Notes under the pieces: generated by a model | What the model saw: the letters and a program-made list of their open reading frames with translations, nothing else | Told to the model about the DNA's origin: nothing | The model's database searches: none | Part shown: piece after piece, positions 47,747 through 58,502 of the stretch | Numbering within the stretch: position 1 is the first letter of the stretch | Layout: each line of letters starts with the position of its first letter | Assembly: GCF_016894345.1 (NCBI RefSeq) | Contig: NZ_CP069798.1 | Coordinates: 1,571,385 to 1,635,384, forward strand | Origin: Paralysiella testudinis | GTDB lineage: Bacteria > Pseudomonadota > Gammaproteobacteria > Burkholderiales > Neisseriaceae | Direction: 5' to 3' | DNA: 64,000 bases | Made by a program: the position numbers and the translations under genes

Positions 47747-50578
47747 ATGATGAAAGAACGAACCAGCCTTTCCTATTTATACGGTGCCAACGCACCTTAT
47801 ATTGAGGAATTGTATGAAAGTTATTTGAAAGACCCCAATTCGGTTGACGGCTATTGGAAAGACTATTTCGATAAAGTGGCCGCTTTGCCCGGCAGCAGTA
47901 AAGACGTGGCGCACCGGCCGATTCAGGAGTCGTTTATTAATCTGGCCAAGCAAAAAAGCCAGGGCGGCACCGCGGCTAAGGGTGAAGTCGACTTCAATAT
48001 GATGCAAAAACAGGTGTCGGTATTGCGGCTGATGTCAGCCTACCGCATCTTGGGTTCGCGCAATGCCAATTTAGACCCGTTGCAACGCAAGCCCAAAGAA
48101 TATCTGGAGCAGCTTGATCCGGCACACCACGGCCTCACCGATGCCGATATGGCGGTGCAGTTTCATGTGGGCAGCAATTTTTCAGGCAGCCAAAAGCTGC
48201 CCTTGTCGGAAATCATCGGCAAACTGGAGCAAACCTATTGCGGCACCATCGGCGTGGAATACATGCACATTACCCGCCCGGAAGAAAAAGCTTGGGTGCA
48301 AACCCGCGTAGAGCGCGATTTATCCACCCCGCGTTTAAATAGCGAAACCAAGCGCCGCATTCTGAAAGAACTCACCGCCGCCGAAACCATGGAGCGCTAC
48401 CTGCACACCAAATACGTGGGGCAGAAGCGCTTTTCGCTCGAAGGCGGCGAAAGCGCCATCGTGGCCATGGATTACCTGATTCAAAATGCCAGCGCCCAAG
48501 GTGTAGAAGAAGTGGTGATTGGCATGGCGCACCGTGGCCGTTTGAACGTGCTGGTGAACATTCTGGGCAAATCACCGCGTGATTTGTTTAGCGAATTTGA
48601 AGGCAAATACACCGTTAAACTGCCCAGTGGCGACGTGAAATACCACATGGGCTTCAGCTCCAATGTGGCCACCGCCAATGGCCCAGTGCATGTATCGCTG
48701 GCGTTTAACCCCTCGCATCTGGAAATTGTGAATCCGGTGGTGCAAGGCTCAGTGCGTGCGCGCCAGCGCCGCCGTGGCGATGGCGGCCGCGATGCGGTGT
48801 TGCCGGTGCTGATTCACGGTGACTCGGCCTTTATCGGCTTGGGTGTAAACCAAGGCACGTTTAACCTCTCGCAAACACGCGGTTACACCACCGGCGGCAC
48901 CATCCATTTGGTGATCAACAACCAAATCGGCTTTACCACCTCCGACACCCGCGATACCCGCTCATCGGTATATTGCACCGACATCGCCAAAATGGTGGAA
49001 GCGCCGATTTTCCACGTGAACGGCGACGACCCGGAAGCGGTGTGCTACGTGATGCAGCTGGCGATGGAATACCGCAAAGAATTCGGCAAAGATGCCGTGA
49101 TTGACTTGGTGTGCTACCGCAAGCTTGGCCACAACGAGGGCGACGACCCGATGCTCACCCAGCCGATGATGTATAAGCGCATTGCCAAACATCCGGGCGT
49201 GCGCGGGCTGTATGCAGAACGTTTGGCCAGCGAAGGCGTGGTAACGCCGGAAGAAGCCGAAGCCTATATTCAGGCCTACCGCGATGCACTGGACAAAGGC
49301 GAGCATGTGGAGCAAACCACACTCACCGACTACAAACACAAGCACGCAGTGGATTGGTCGCCGTATTTCGGCACCCATTGGAACCACCCCACCGACACCG
49401 CCTTGCCCGCTGCCGACATCAAACGGCTTACCGACAAATTCACCACGCTGCCTGAAGGTTTTGCGCCGCACAATACGGTGAAAAAATTGCTGGAAAACCG
49501 CCGTGCCATGGCCGCAGGCGAGCAAAACATCGATTGGGGTATGGCCGAAACCTTGGCCTATGCCAGCTTGGTGACCAAAGGCAACGGCGTGCGTATTTCC
49601 GGCGAAGACTCTGGTCGCGGCACCTTCTCACACCGCCACGCCGTGCTGCACGACCAAAACCGCGAGCGCAGCGATGCGGGTGCCTACGTGCCTTTGCGCC
49701 ACATGGCCGACAACCAAGCCAACTTTATGGTAATCGATTCGATTCTGAACGAAGAAGCGGTGTTGGCTTACGATTACGGCTTTGCCTGCGCGGCACCGGA
49801 TCAGTTGGTGATTTGGGAAGCCCAGTTCGGCGACTTTGCCAACGGCGCACAAGTGGCCATCGACCAATTTATCGCTTCGGGCGAAACCAAATGGGGGCGT
49901 TTGTGCGGCTTGACGGTGATTTTGCCGCACGGCTACGATGGCCAAGGCCCCGAGCACTCGTCCGCACGTTTGGAGCGCTGGTTGCAATTGTGTTCCGAAC
50001 ACAATATGCAGGTGGTGATGCCGTCCGAAGCGGCACAGATGTTCCATGTATTGCGCCGCCAGGTATTGCGTCCCTACCGCAAACCGCTGATTATCTTTAT
50101 GTCCAAACGCCTGTTACGCTTTAAAGACTCCATGAGCCCCTTGAGCGACTTCACCGAAGGCAGCGAATTCCGCCCGGTGATTGGCGATGTGGTGGTGGGC
50201 AACGAAGCAACCGCCAAGCGCGTGGTGCTGTGTGCCGGGCAAGTGTATTACGATTTGGCCAAAGCGCGAGAAGAGCAGGGCTTGCAGCAAGACATCGCGA
50301 TTATGCGGGTGGAGCAGCTCTATCCCTTCCCCTACGAGCAATTGGCTGCCGAGCTGAGCCGCTATCCGAATGCCACCGAAATCGTGTGGACGCAGGAAGA
50401 GCCGAAAAACCAAGGCGCTTGGTATCAAATCCGCCACCGCATTGAAGAATTATCCACCAGTAAGCAGAAAGTATTGTTTGCCGGCCGCCCCAGCAGCGCT
50501 TCACCGGCCGTGGGCTATATGAGTAAACACGTTGCCCAGCTCAAGCAGTTGTTGGATGATGCCCTTGATGTGAAGTAA
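47747..50578 (+). CDS. sucA: 2-oxoglutarate dehydrogenase E1 component SucA
   Basis: A 943-residue thiamine-dependent enzyme. It starts [20 protein letters not shown] and has the family motifs [37 protein letters not shown] and [20 protein letters not shown], with VFNDDDP-type cofactor site here as [17 protein letters not shown]. It decarboxylates 2-oxoglutarate and passes the succinyl group to SucB. sucB follows after 64 bp. Confidence 0.97.
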   Translation: MMKERTSLSYLYGANAPYIEELYESYLKDPNSVDGYWKDYFDKVAALPGSSKDVAHRPIQESFINLAKQKSQGGTAAKGEVDFNMMQKQVSVLRLMSAYRILGSRNANLDPLQRKPKEYLEQLDPAHHGLTDADMAVQFHVGSNFSGSQKLPLSEIIGKLEQTYCGTIGVEYMHITRPEEKAWVQTRVERDLSTPRLNSETKRRILKELTAAETMERYLHTKYVGQKRFSLEGGESAIVAMDYLIQNASAQGVEEVVIGMAHRGRLNVLVNILGKSPRDLFSEFEGKYTVKLPSGDVKYHMGFSSNVATANGPVHVSLAFNPSHLEIVNPVVQGSVRARQRRRGDGGRDAVLPVLIHGDSAFIGLGVNQGTFNLSQTRGYTTGGTIHLVINNQIGFTTSDTRDTRSSVYCTDIAKMVEAPIFHVNGDDPEAVCYVMQLAMEYRKEFGKDAVIDLVCYRKLGHNEGDDPMLTQPMMYKRIAKHPGVRGLYAERLASEGVVTPEEAEAYIQAYRDALDKGEHVEQTTLTDYKHKHAVDWSPYFGTHWNHPTDTALPAADIKRLTDKFTTLPEGFAPHNTVKKLLENRRAMAAGEQNIDWGMAETLAYASLVTKGNGVRISGEDSGRGTFSHRHAVLHDQNRERSDAGAYVPLRHMADNQANFMVIDSILNEEAVLAYDYGFACAAPDQLVIWEAQFGDFANGAQVAIDQFIASGETKWGRLCGLTVILPHGYDGQGPEHSSARLERWLQLCSEHNMQVVMPSEAAQMFHVLRRQVLRPYRKPLIIFMSKRLLRFKDSMSPLSDFTEGSEFRPVIGDVVVGNEATAKRVVLCAGQVYYDLAKAREEQGLQQDIAIMRVEQLYPFPYEQLAAELSRYPNATEIVWTQEEPKNQGAWYQIRHRIEELSTSKQKVLFAGRPSSASPAVGYMSKHVAQLKQLLDDALDVK

Positions 50579-50642
50579 ACCACCGAGATTAAACCTATTT
50601 ATGATTAGGCCACCTCGGTGGCCTCCCAAACTGGAGAAAACC

Positions 50643-51848
50643 ATGATTATTGAAGTAAGCGTACCTATGCTGCCTGAAAGCGTTTCCGAAGCCACCTTGA
50701 TGTCTTGGCACAAAAAAGTGGGTGAATACGTTGAGCGCGACGAAAACCTGATTGATTTGGAAACCGACAAAGTGGTGCTGGAGCTGCCGGCTCAACAAGC
50801 CGGTGTGTTGGTGGAAATCATCGAGCAAGATGGCGCTACCGTAACCGCAGGCCAGCTGCTGGCCAAAATCGACACCGCCGCCAAAGCAGGCGATGCTGCG
50901 CCCGCAGCCGCCCCGGCTCAAGCCGAAGCGGCTCCGCAAGCAGCAGCCAGCAATGCCCAAGCCGGCGTGGCCATGCCTGCGGCGGCCAAATTGGCAGCCG
51001 AAAAAGGCGTGGATGTGGCTACCGTGCAAGGCTCCGGCCGCGATGGCCGCGTGCTGAAAGAAGACGTGCAAAGCGCTGCCGCGGCCTTGGCCGCCGCGCC
51101 GGTAAGCCCGGCTTCGGCCAAACCGGTGCCGCAAGCTGTGGCCGGTGATCGCGCCGAACAGCGCGTGCCCATGAGCCGCCTGCGCGCCCGTGTGGCCGAA
51201 CGTCTGCTGCAATCGCAAGCCGAAAACGCCATTCTCACCACCTTTAACGAGGTGAACATGAAGCCGATTATGGACTTGCGCAATAAATACAAAGACAAGT
51301 TCGAAAAAGAATACGGCGTTAAGCTGGGCTTTATGTCTTTCTTCGTGAAAGCCGCCGTGGCCGCGCTGAAAAAATTCCCGGTGGTGAACGCTTCTGTTGA
51401 CGGCACCGATATTGTTTATCATGGCTACTTCGACATCGGCATTGCCATCGGCAGCCCGCGCGGCTTGGTAGTGCCGATTTTGCGCAATGCCGACCAAATG
51501 ACCATTGCCGAAATCGAACAGGCGATTATGGACTACGCGGTGAAAGCCAAAGACGGCAAGCTGGCGTTGGAAGACCTTACCGGCGGCACCTTCAGCATCA
51601 CCAACGGCGGCACCTTCGGCTCGATGATGTCCACCCCGATTATCAACCCGCCGCAATCGGCTATTTTGGGCATGCACGCCACGAAAGAGCGTGCGGTGGT
51701 GGAAAACGGTGAAGTGGTGGTGCGCCCGATGATGTATCTGGCCTTGTCTTACGACCACCGCATCATTGATGGGCGCGAAGCCGTACTCACCTTGGTGACC
51801 ATCAAAGAAGCACTGGAAGATCCGGCACGTTTGATTTTGGATATTTGA
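50643..51848 (+). CDS. sucB: Dihydrolipoyl succinyltransferase SucB (E2o)
   Basis: Start ATG 50643 follows GGAGA and gives 401 residues. The lipoyl domain carries the lysine in [15 protein letters not shown]. An Ala-rich linker, an E3-binding domain ([20 protein letters not shown]) and the catalytic core with [15 protein letters not shown] follow. It forms succinyl-CoA. In most Neisseria lpdA comes next; here three lipoprotein genes intervene. Confidence 0.96.
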   Translation: MIIEVSVPMLPESVSEATLMSWHKKVGEYVERDENLIDLETDKVVLELPAQQAGVLVEIIEQDGATVTAGQLLAKIDTAAKAGDAAPAAAPAQAEAAPQAAASNAQAGVAMPAAAKLAAEKGVDVATVQGSGRDGRVLKEDVQSAAAALAAAPVSPASAKPVPQAVAGDRAEQRVPMSRLRARVAERLLQSQAENAILTTFNEVNMKPIMDLRNKYKDKFEKEYGVKLGFMSFFVKAAVAALKKFPVVNASVDGTDIVYHGYFDIGIAIGSPRGLVVPILRNADQMTIAEIEQAIMDYAVKAKDGKLALEDLTGGTFSITNGGTFGSMMSTPIINPPQSAILGMHATKERAVVENGEVVVRPMMYLALSYDHRIIDGREAVLTLVTIKEALEDPARLILDI

Positions 51849-51919
51849 GGTTGGTGATGCCGTCCACTGGGTGGGCGGCATTGTGTTGTTGTGTATTGAT
51901 GATTTACGGGAGATGGATT

Positions 51920-52165
51920 ATGTGGAAATACATATCGTTGTTGGCAGCCTGTAGCACCAAGCATAGCAGCACTGCCTATGCCATAGGTGCTTATGACAGC
52001 AAAGGTAATTTGCTGAGCAAACGGGCCGATGTTAAAAGCAATGAGGCGGGCATTACCACTGCGCGCGATACTTTGTGTCAAGTGTATCCGCGTGCAGTGA
52101 TTCGGGTTACCAACCACAGCAATGGTGAGGAAATGACTCAGTACAGCCCGTACCGTTGCCGCTAA
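51920..52165 (+). CDS. Small putative lipoprotein
   Basis: I choose ATG 51920 (GGGAGA upstream), giving 81 residues beginning MWKYISLLAACSTKHSS. The lipobox LAAC is present, but the leader is only 10 residues with a single lysine, short for a lipoprotein signal. The rest (AYAIGAYDSKGNLLSKRADV, then CQVYPRAVIRVTNHSNGEE) may form a small beta domain with two cysteines. I do not recognise a family. It is followed by two larger lipoprotein genes. Confidence 0.55.
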   Translation: MWKYISLLAACSTKHSSTAYAIGAYDSKGNLLSKRADVKSNEAGITTARDTLCQVYPRAVIRVTNHSNGEEMTQYSPYRCR

Positions 52166-52175
52166 GGAGCGTATC

Positions 52176-52895
52176 ATGAAAATTTGGTTGAAAACCACGT
52201 TAACCATTGCCGTTTTGGGCTTGGCGGCTTGTCAAAGCACCCCTACCGCAGGTTTGGGTAGCGGCGATTTGGCGCGCAACCAGCGCACAGTGTTGGCGCA
52301 GATTGCCAGCCAGCCGCAGCAGGCGGATCTTTATTTCGATGCTGATGGCCAATACCACAGTGCGCCGGTGGCGGGCGGCTATTACCGCAAGGTATTGGGT
52401 CAAACCGCCGGGGGCGGCTGGGTAGTGCAAGACTTCTACCAAGACAGCAAAACCAAGCAGATTGATCCGGGCGTGGTATTCCACCCCAATGGTTTGCGCA
52501 ATTTCAGTACCGATGTGGTTGATGGCGCGGTGATTTGGTATCGCCCTGATGGTACTTTGTCGCAAAGCGCCCATTATCAGCGCGGCAAACTCGATGGTTG
52601 GGTAATGTATTACGATGAACAAAGCCGCGCCCGCTTGGCGGCAGAATTTGTTGATGATACCGCCAGTGGTAAGCAAAAAGCCTTTAACGAACAAGGCCGC
52701 TTGGTGATGCAGGTCAGTGTAGACGACCAAAAACAAATCAAGCAGGAATTCTGGTACGGCAACGGCAAACCGGCCGGTATTTGGACTGAGGGCAAACTTG
52801 AAGGTTGGGACGAGCAGGGCAAGCCCCTCACCGAAGCACAAACCGCGCATTTGCTTAATTATCTGGAAAGCCGTTTGTATCAGCCGGCGGAATAA
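52176..52895 (+). CDS. Lipoprotein with MORN-like repeats, copy 1
   Basis: A 239-residue lipoprotein; signal MKIWLKTTLTIAVLGLAAC with lipobox LAAC, cysteine 19. The body contains short beta-hairpin repeats of the MORN/YwqK type, such as YRPDGTLSQSAHYQRGKLDG, FNEQGRLVMQVSVDD and WYGNGKPAGIWTEGKLEG. Such repeats build a beta sheet in other secreted proteins. It is about 70 percent identical by eye to the next gene, so the pair is a tandem duplication. Function is unknown; it is exported and lipid-anchored. Confidence 0.75.
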   Translation: MKIWLKTTLTIAVLGLAACQSTPTAGLGSGDLARNQRTVLAQIASQPQQADLYFDADGQYHSAPVAGGYYRKVLGQTAGGGWVVQDFYQDSKTKQIDPGVVFHPNGLRNFSTDVVDGAVIWYRPDGTLSQSAHYQRGKLDGWVMYYDEQSRARLAAEFVDDTASGKQKAFNEQGRLVMQVSVDDQKQIKQEFWYGNGKPAGIWTEGKLEGWDEQGKPLTEAQTAHLLNYLESRLYQPAE

Positions 52896-52987
52896 ACAGC
52901 GCAGTTGGCACTTAAGCCAGTACCAAACCCGGAAGCTTGGGTTGTGCTGCACAATTGGCACCGTTGTTAATTTATAAGGAGCGTGTT

Positions 52988-53704
52988 ATGAAAATTTGGT
53001 TGAAAACCACCTTAACCATCGCCGTTTTGGGCTTGGCCGCTTGCCAAACTACCTCTAGCGTTGGCCTGAATAGCGGCGATTTGGCACGCAACCAGCGCAC
53101 GGTGCTGGCACAAATTGCCAGCCAGCCCCAACAAGCAGATATTTATTTTGACGCTGATGGCCAATATCGCAGCACCTCAACGGCGGGCGGCTATTACCGC
53201 AAGGTGTTGGGTCAAACGGCCAAAGGCGGCTGGGTAGTGCAAGATTTCTACCAAGACAGCAAAACCAAACAAACCGACCCGGCGGTGATATTCCATGCCA
53301 ATGGTTTGCGCAATTTCAACAACGATGTGATTGATGGCCCGGTAATCTGGTACCGCCCCGATGGCTCTTTGTTGCAAAGCACCCGCTTTAAGCTTGGCAA
53401 GCTTGACGATTGGATAACGTATTACGACCAACAAGATCGCGCCCGTTTGGCAGTGGAGTTTGCAGATGATGCGGCCAACGGTAACCAGAAAGCATATGAT
53501 GAACAAGGCCGTCTGGTGATGCAAATCAGCGTGGAGGCCAACCGACAAGCCAAACAGGAATTTTGGTATGGCAACGGCAAACTGGCCGGAATATCGACCG
53601 CAACCAGCCTACAAGGCTGGGATGAGCAGGGCAAGCCACTTACCGACGTGCAAGCCGAGCGCCTGCTGAACTCTCTGGAAAGCCGTTTGTATCAGCCCGA
53701 ATAA
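52988..53704 (+). CDS. Lipoprotein with MORN-like repeats, copy 2
   Basis: Start ATG 52988 after AAGGAG gives 238 residues. The first 20 residues match copy 1 exactly (MKIWLKTTLTIAVLGLAACQ). The repeats are conserved (YRPDGSLLQSTRFKLGKLDD, WYGNGKLAGISTATSLQG) but the exposed parts differ, for example SVGLNSGDL against TAGLGSGDL. It lies 84 bp before lpdA. The duplication looks moderately old, since synonymous and amino-acid changes are spread along the gene. Confidence 0.75.
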   Translation: MKIWLKTTLTIAVLGLAACQTTSSVGLNSGDLARNQRTVLAQIASQPQQADIYFDADGQYRSTSTAGGYYRKVLGQTAKGGWVVQDFYQDSKTKQTDPAVIFHANGLRNFNNDVIDGPVIWYRPDGSLLQSTRFKLGKLDDWITYYDQQDRARLAVEFADDAANGNQKAYDEQGRLVMQISVEANRQAKQEFWYGNGKLAGISTATSLQGWDEQGKPLTDVQAERLLNSLESRLYQPE

Positions 53705-53788
53705 GCAGGCTGCAACACGGCTGTTGAACCCATACCAAACCCGGCAGCCACCGGGTTTGGTATGACACCTTTAGTAAGAGGAAATAAT

Positions 53789-55219
53789 ATGTCTCAATAT
53801 GATGTTGTGGTGATTGGCGCCGGCCCCGGCGGCTATATTGCGGCCATTCGTGCTGCGCAACTGGGTTTTAAAACCGCCTGTATCGATGCGGGCAAAAACA
53901 AGGCCGGTGATGCCCCGGCGCTGGGCGGCACCTGTTTGAATGTGGGCTGCATCCCTTCCAAGGCCTTGCTACAATCGAGCGAAAACTTCCACGCCGCCAG
54001 CCATGATTTTGCCGAACACGGCATTGAGGTGGATGTTAAAAATTTCGATGCCGCCAAAATGATTGCCCGCAAAGATGAGATTGTGACCAAGCTCACCGGC
54101 GGCATCGGTTTTTTGTTTAAGAAAAACAAGGTCGACAGCCTGCACGGCAAAGGCAGCCTGAAAGGCCAAAACGGCGATGCATGGCAAATCGAAGTGGATA
54201 ACAACGGCGACAAGCAAACCGTGGAAGCCAAACAGGTGATTATCGCCACCGGCTCGGTGCCACGCCCGCTGCCCTTAATCAGCATCGATAATATCAATGT
54301 GTTGGACAACGAAGGTGCGCTCAATTTGGAAGCGGTGCCGCAAAAACTGGGTGTAATCGGCTCTGGTGTGATTGGTTTGGAAATGGGCTCGGTGTGGAAG
54401 CGCTTGGGTGCCGACGTTACCATTCTGGAAGCGGCGCCCGCCTTTATGGCCGCGGCCGACCAACAAATCGCCCGCGAAGCGTTGAAAATTTTCACCAAAG
54501 AGCAAGGGCTGAAAATCGAGCTGGGGGTGGAAATCAGCGCGGTGAGCCAAGACAAAAACGGCGTTACCGTGAACTACAAGCTCAAAGATGCCGAGCACAG
54601 CGCCACTTTCGACAAATTGATTGTGGCCATCGGCCGCATTCCCAATACTCAAGGGCTGAATGCCGCTGAAGTGGGGCTGGAAATCGATGAACGCGGCTAC
54701 ATCAAAGTAGATGCCGATTGTCGCACCAATTTGCCCAATGTGTGGGCGATTGGCGACGTGGTGCGCGGTCCGATGTTGGCACACAAAGCCAGCGATGAAG
54801 GCGTGGCCGTGGCCGAGCGCATTGCCGGGCAAAAGCCGCATTTGGATTTCAACACCATTCCGTGGGTGATTTACACCCACCCCGAAATCGCTTGGGTGGG
54901 CAAAACCGAAGAGCAGCTTAAAGCCGATGGCGTGAACTACAAAAAAGGCCAATCCGGCTTTGGCGCCAATGGCCGCGCTTTGGGCTTGGGCATGGCGCAA
55001 GGCACGGTAAAAGTGCTGGCCGATGCCGAAACCGACCGCATTTTGGGCGTACACATGATTGGCCCGATGGCGTCTGAATTGATTGCCGAAGCGGTGATGG
55101 CGATGGAATTCAAAGCCAGCAGCGAAGACATCGGCCGCATCGTTCACGCCCATCCCACCTTGTCCGAAGTGCTGCACGAAGCGGCATTGGCGGCAGATAA
55201 ACGGGCATTGCACGGCTAA
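53789..55219 (+). CDS. lpdA: Dihydrolipoyl dehydrogenase LpdA (E3)
   Basis: Start ATG 53789 follows AAGAGGA and gives 476 residues without an N-terminal lipoyl domain. It has the FAD motif [20 protein letters not shown], the redox cysteines [16 protein letters not shown], an NAD fold [20 protein letters not shown] and the C-terminal His-Glu pair in [12 protein letters not shown]. It reoxidises lipoamide for the 2-oxoglutarate complex and probably others. Confidence 0.96.
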   Translation: MSQYDVVVIGAGPGGYIAAIRAAQLGFKTACIDAGKNKAGDAPALGGTCLNVGCIPSKALLQSSENFHAASHDFAEHGIEVDVKNFDAAKMIARKDEIVTKLTGGIGFLFKKNKVDSLHGKGSLKGQNGDAWQIEVDNNGDKQTVEAKQVIIATGSVPRPLPLISIDNINVLDNEGALNLEAVPQKLGVIGSGVIGLEMGSVWKRLGADVTILEAAPAFMAAADQQIAREALKIFTKEQGLKIELGVEISAVSQDKNGVTVNYKLKDAEHSATFDKLIVAIGRIPNTQGLNAAEVGLEIDERGYIKVDADCRTNLPNVWAIGDVVRGPMLAHKASDEGVAVAERIAGQKPHLDFNTIPWVIYTHPEIAWVGKTEEQLKADGVNYKKGQSGFGANGRALGLGMAQGTVKVLADAETDRILGVHMIGPMASELIAEAVMAMEFKASSEDIGRIVHAHPTLSEVLHEAALAADKRALHG

Positions 55220-55237
55220 TGCTGGAATGTACGATTA

Positions 55238-55264
55238 AGGCTGCCTGAACGTTTCAGGCAGCCT
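55238..55264. terminator. Inverted uptake-sequence hairpin after lpdA
   Basis: AGGCTGCCTGAAC and GTTTCAGGCAGCCT form a tight stem 18 bp after the lpdA stop. Confidence 0.6.
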
Positions 55265-55281
55265 AAACACAATAAGACAAT

Positions 55282-55569
55282 ATGAACACCCAATTACTCG
55301 GCCTGTATTTTTTGCCCATCGGCATTTTGGCAATGTCTGCCGCCGCTTTATGGCAGGTTTATGTGATGATGAGCGAGAGCTACACGCTGAACCGCTATCA
55401 AGACAAACAATTGGTGTGGGTGGTAACGGCGCTGTTTTTCAGCTTCAGTTTGGCCATCTATTGGTTTGCACCCAATGCGCGTAAAAAAGGGCTGTTGTTT
55501 GTGTTGTTGGGTGGTGGCGGTTTGTTGCTGTATGGACTGGCCAGAATGTGGCTGCCGTGGCGGCAATAA
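55282..55569 (+). CDS. Small three-span membrane protein
   Basis: A 95-residue protein with three likely membrane segments: LGLYFLPIGILAMSAAALW, VWVVTALFFSFSLAIYWFA and GLLFVLLGGGGLLLYGLAR. Short charged loops (ESYTLNRYQDKQ, NARKKG) separate them. No conserved motif that I can name. It follows lpdA after a hairpin and precedes a nested CREE. Confidence 0.7.
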   Translation: MNTQLLGLYFLPIGILAMSAAALWQVYVMMSESYTLNRYQDKQLVWVVTALFFSFSLAIYWFAPNARKKGLLFVLLGGGGLLLYGLARMWLPWRQ

Positions 55570-55583
55570 AGGGCTGCGGGGTT

Positions 55584-55792
55584 TATAGCAAAGAAATTAT
55601 ACCAATTCTACAAAATAAGATAACAAGGCGGCGAGCCGAAGACAGTACAAATAGTACGGCAAGGCGAGCCAACGCAGTTAGGTTATTTTGTAGAATTGGT
55701 ATTAAATAATCATACGGCGTTGGCTCACCTTGTCGTATACCCATACTATCTGCGACTCGTTGCCTTGTTATCTTATATTGATTGACATAGTA
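55584..55792. repeat. CREE (TATARCAAAGAAA class) interrupted by a second CREE
   Basis: The left arm TATAGCAAAGAAATTA (55584-55599) continues after the inner element with TTAAATAATCATACGGCGTTGG at 55702. The core then runs through GCTCACCTTGTCGTATACCC and TGCGACTCGTTGCCTTGTTA to about 55792. The joined left arm matches the element at 10156. The right tip (CATAGTA) is less similar. Confidence 0.65.
55600..55701. repeat. Inner Correia-type repeat (CREE), TACCAATTC class
   Basis: A 102-bp element with ends TACCAATTCTACAAAATAAG and its complement, flanked by TTA (55597-55599 and 55702-55704). The core AAGGCGGCGAGCCGAAGACAG, TACAAATAGTACGGC and AAGGCGAGCCAACGC is the best preserved in the window. 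Confidence 0.88.
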
Positions 55793-55840
55793 AAACCCGC
55801 CCAACCGCTGTTTGCGGTTGGGCGGGTTTTGTTCATGGGT

Positions 55841-57226
55841 TTAGCCCCACATAAAATACACAAATACGGTGAGCAATCCCACGCCCATCAAATTGAGCAG
55901 AGCGCCTCCTTTCATCATTTCACGCTGGCGGATTAAGCCGCTGCCCATCACAATCGCATTGGGCGGGGTGGCCACCGGCATCATAAATGCCAACGATACA
56001 CCCAAGCCGATGGTCATCACCAATGTGGCTTGCGGCATGCCCATTTGCGCGGCCACGCTGGCAAATACCGGCACCAGCAGGGCTGCCGAAGCTGTGTTGC
56101 TGGAGAATTCGGTCAGAATCACAATAAAGGCCGCCACCACGGCAATCACCACCAAAAACGGTGCGTTTTGCAGCAGGTTGGCCAAGCCTTGCCCCAATAC
56201 CAGCGCGGCCCCGGATTTTTGCAATACCACGCTTAAGGTGATGCCGCCGCCAAACAGCATTAAAATGCCCCAGTCGGTGTTGTCGGAAATTTCCTGCCAT
56301 TTGGCCAGCCCCAATGCGCCCACGGCAATGGCGGCAAACAGGGCAATGATGCTGTCCAAATCTTTAATGTTTAAGAACTGGTTGAGCTGGCTGCTGAATA
56401 TCCAGCCCAAGGCGGTGAGGGCGAATACGGCCAAGGTAAGCAGGCGTTTGGGTGTCCAGGCAATATCGTCTTGTACCACCGCCATTTTGCGCTTCAACTG
56501 CGGGCGGAATACCAAGTGTAAAGCCAGCAGCATCACCGGAAACAGCAGCAGCATAAACGGCACGCCCACTTTCATCCACGCGGCAAAATCCAGATCGAGC
56601 GCTTTGGCGGTGATGGCATTGGGCGGGGTGCCCACCAAAGTGCCGATACCGCCCACGGCGGCGGAATAAGCCAGCCCCAGCAGGGCAAATACAAAAGTAT
56701 TGCGTTCTTTTTGGCGGTCAATCTGCGCCAGCATCCCCACCACCAAGGGCAGCATCATCGCGGTGGTGGCGGTGTTACTGATCCACATTGACAAAAAGGC
56801 AGTGGCCGCAAACACCATATAAATGGCAATGTTCAAGCGCCCACCCGATAAACGGATCAGTTGCAGGGCAATTTTGCGGTCCAGTTGCTGGATTTGCAGG
56901 GCTGCTGCCAGCGCAAAGCCGCCAAAAAACAAGAAAATAATCGGATTGGCAAACGAAGCCAATGCTGCTCTGGCGTCCATATCGGGCATGCTCAATAATA
57001 CCGCCAAAAAAGGAATCATTAAGGCGGTGAGCGTGGTATGGATGGCTTCGGTAAGCCACAATACCGCCACAAAAAACAGCAATGCCAGCCCTTTATTGGC
57101 CTGAGCATCGAAGGGCAGGGTTTGCCACAACACCACCGCAACAATGGCGGCTACAGCCACAATCAGCAGCCCTTTTTTATTGCCGAAATGCTGGTGGTCG
57201 GACTGGAATTCGGAAGGTGTGGTCAT
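55841..57226 (-). CDS. DASS family sodium:dicarboxylate symporter
   Basis: Start ATG 57226 follows AAGGAG, giving 461 residues and about 11-12 spans. Both SNT motifs are present (WISNTATTAMMLPLVV and FSSNTASAALLVPVF), as are the paired GTPPNAI and ATPPNAI turns. These bind sodium and dicarboxylates in the VcINDY/SdcS family. Likely cargo is a C4-C6 dicarboxylate. It is transcribed away from the catabolic operon but lies next to its LysR regulator, so it is a good candidate for the itaconate or related acid importer. Confidence 0.88.
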   Translation of the reverse strand: MTTPSEFQSDHQHFGNKKGLLIVAVAAIVAVVLWQTLPFDAQANKGLALLFFVAVLWLTEAIHTTLTALMIPFLAVLLSMPDMDARAALASFANPIIFLFFGGFALAAALQIQQLDRKIALQLIRLSGGRLNIAIYMVFAATAFLSMWISNTATTAMMLPLVVGMLAQIDRQKERNTFVFALLGLAYSAAVGGIGTLVGTPPNAITAKALDLDFAAWMKVGVPFMLLLFPVMLLALHLVFRPQLKRKMAVVQDDIAWTPKRLLTLAVFALTALGWIFSSQLNQFLNIKDLDSIIALFAAIAVGALGLAKWQEISDNTDWGILMLFGGGITLSVVLQKSGAALVLGQGLANLLQNAPFLVVIAVVAAFIVILTEFSSNTASAALLVPVFASVAAQMGMPQATLVMTIGLGVSLAFMMPVATPPNAIVMGSGLIRQREMMKGGALLNLMGVGLLTVFVYFMWG

Positions 57227-57465
57227 GCAGTTTCTCCTTATTGCGATTGAATTTGGCGCGCGGATACGTTGCCGCTGTTTCTCCATTTTCGGCATATAGT
57301 TATCCGAGGTGGTGCCAGGTTTTGCCGGGTGCCCATACTAAGTTTGAATAATTACTCATGTAAATTTATAAAAATGAAACCCTGCGTTCACCAAAGGCGA
57401 ATGCAGGGTTTTTTATATCAATAATGGATTTGGTATTTATTTCTAAATAAACAAATGGCAGTTTT

Positions 57466-58392
57466 TTACTTGAAGGCTGCCTGAAACGATATTGGCGGCG
57501 GTGCCTGCATATGCAGGCTGATGCGCTCAATCAGCGCCCGGCTCACCGGGGTGAGGGCGTCCAGTTCTTTCAGGATAATGCTGCGCTCGCGTACGGCAGA
57601 CGGATCGTCCAGCGGCACCGCCACAATCGCCATGGTGTGCCGGTGCCGCTCAATCACCGATTCAGGCACAATGCCGATGCCCACGCCCGCCTCAATCAGG
57701 CGGCACACCGATTCAAAGCCGGAAACATTGATGCGGTTTTTGGTGCTCACTCCCAAGCGCTGTTTATGCTCATCAACATATTGCTGCAAAGTGCTGCCAC
57801 GGTGAAAGCCAATATGGGGGTAGGCCAAGGCTGCCTGAAAATCAACCGCGGTGTGTTCGGCCAATTCATGCCCTTGCGGCACCGCCACGCAGAGGCGGTC
57901 GGTGCTGAAATGGATGCGCTGCAAATCCGGTGCATCAATCTGGCCGGACACAATGCCGAAATCGGCGGCGTCTTCGCGCACGCTGCGGATAATGTCTTTG
58001 GTGAACTGCTCCTGTAAATCAATGCTTACCGCCGGGCGTTCGGCCAAAAACAGCGCCAGAATTTCCGGCAAAAAGCCGATAACGGCGGTGGTGTTGGCGT
58101 AGATGCGGATATGCCCTTGGGTATCGGCGGCATAGCCGGAAAAATCGGTGCGGATTTGCTCGGCGTATTGCAGCATTAAACGGGCATGGCGCAGCAGATT
58201 TTTGCCCGCAGGCGTGAGCTCCAGCCCTTTGTTGTGGCGGTAGAACAAGCGGCTGCTTAATTGGGCTTCCAGGTTTTTCAGGCGGGTGCTGGCGGCGGCC
58301 GGCGACACAAACGCGGTTTTGGCGCCTTGGGTGAGGCTGGGGGCTTCGGCAATGCACACAAAAACCTTTAAATCAGTGAGATCAAAATGCAT
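57466..58392 (-). CDS. LysR family regulator of the catabolic cluster
   Basis: Start ATG 58392 gives 308 residues (MHFDLTDLKVFVCIAEA). The helix-turn-helix is at about 18-50 (PSLTQGAKTAFVSPAAASTR), and the co-inducer domain covers the rest, with HIRIYANTTAVIGFLPEILA and AGVGIGIVPESVIERH. It is divergent from the hydratase gene, sharing 110 bp of promoter DNA, the usual arrangement for a LysR activator and its target. The effector is likely a pathway acid or CoA ester, by inference. Confidence 0.88.
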   Translation of the reverse strand: MHFDLTDLKVFVCIAEAPSLTQGAKTAFVSPAAASTRLKNLEAQLSSRLFYRHNKGLELTPAGKNLLRHARLMLQYAEQIRTDFSGYAADTQGHIRIYANTTAVIGFLPEILALFLAERPAVSIDLQEQFTKDIIRSVREDAADFGIVSGQIDAPDLQRIHFSTDRLCVAVPQGHELAEHTAVDFQAALAYPHIGFHRGSTLQQYVDEHKQRLGVSTKNRINVSGFESVCRLIEAGVGIGIVPESVIERHRHTMAIVAVPLDDPSAVRERSIILKELDALTPVSRALIERISLHMQAPPPISFQAAFK

Positions 58393-58502
58393 GGGCGGCT
58401 TTCTGGTGTTTGGAATTAACGAACGCAGCATTCAAAAATAACAGATTCTCAAAACGCGGGGAAGAGCGCAAGCTGTGATTATCAACAGCAAGGAGAAATG
58501 AA

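Noticed and set aside
58393..58502. A LysR binding site between the regulator and the hydratase gene
   Set aside because: Several weak T-N11-A matches exist, but none forms a convincing palindrome, so none is reported.
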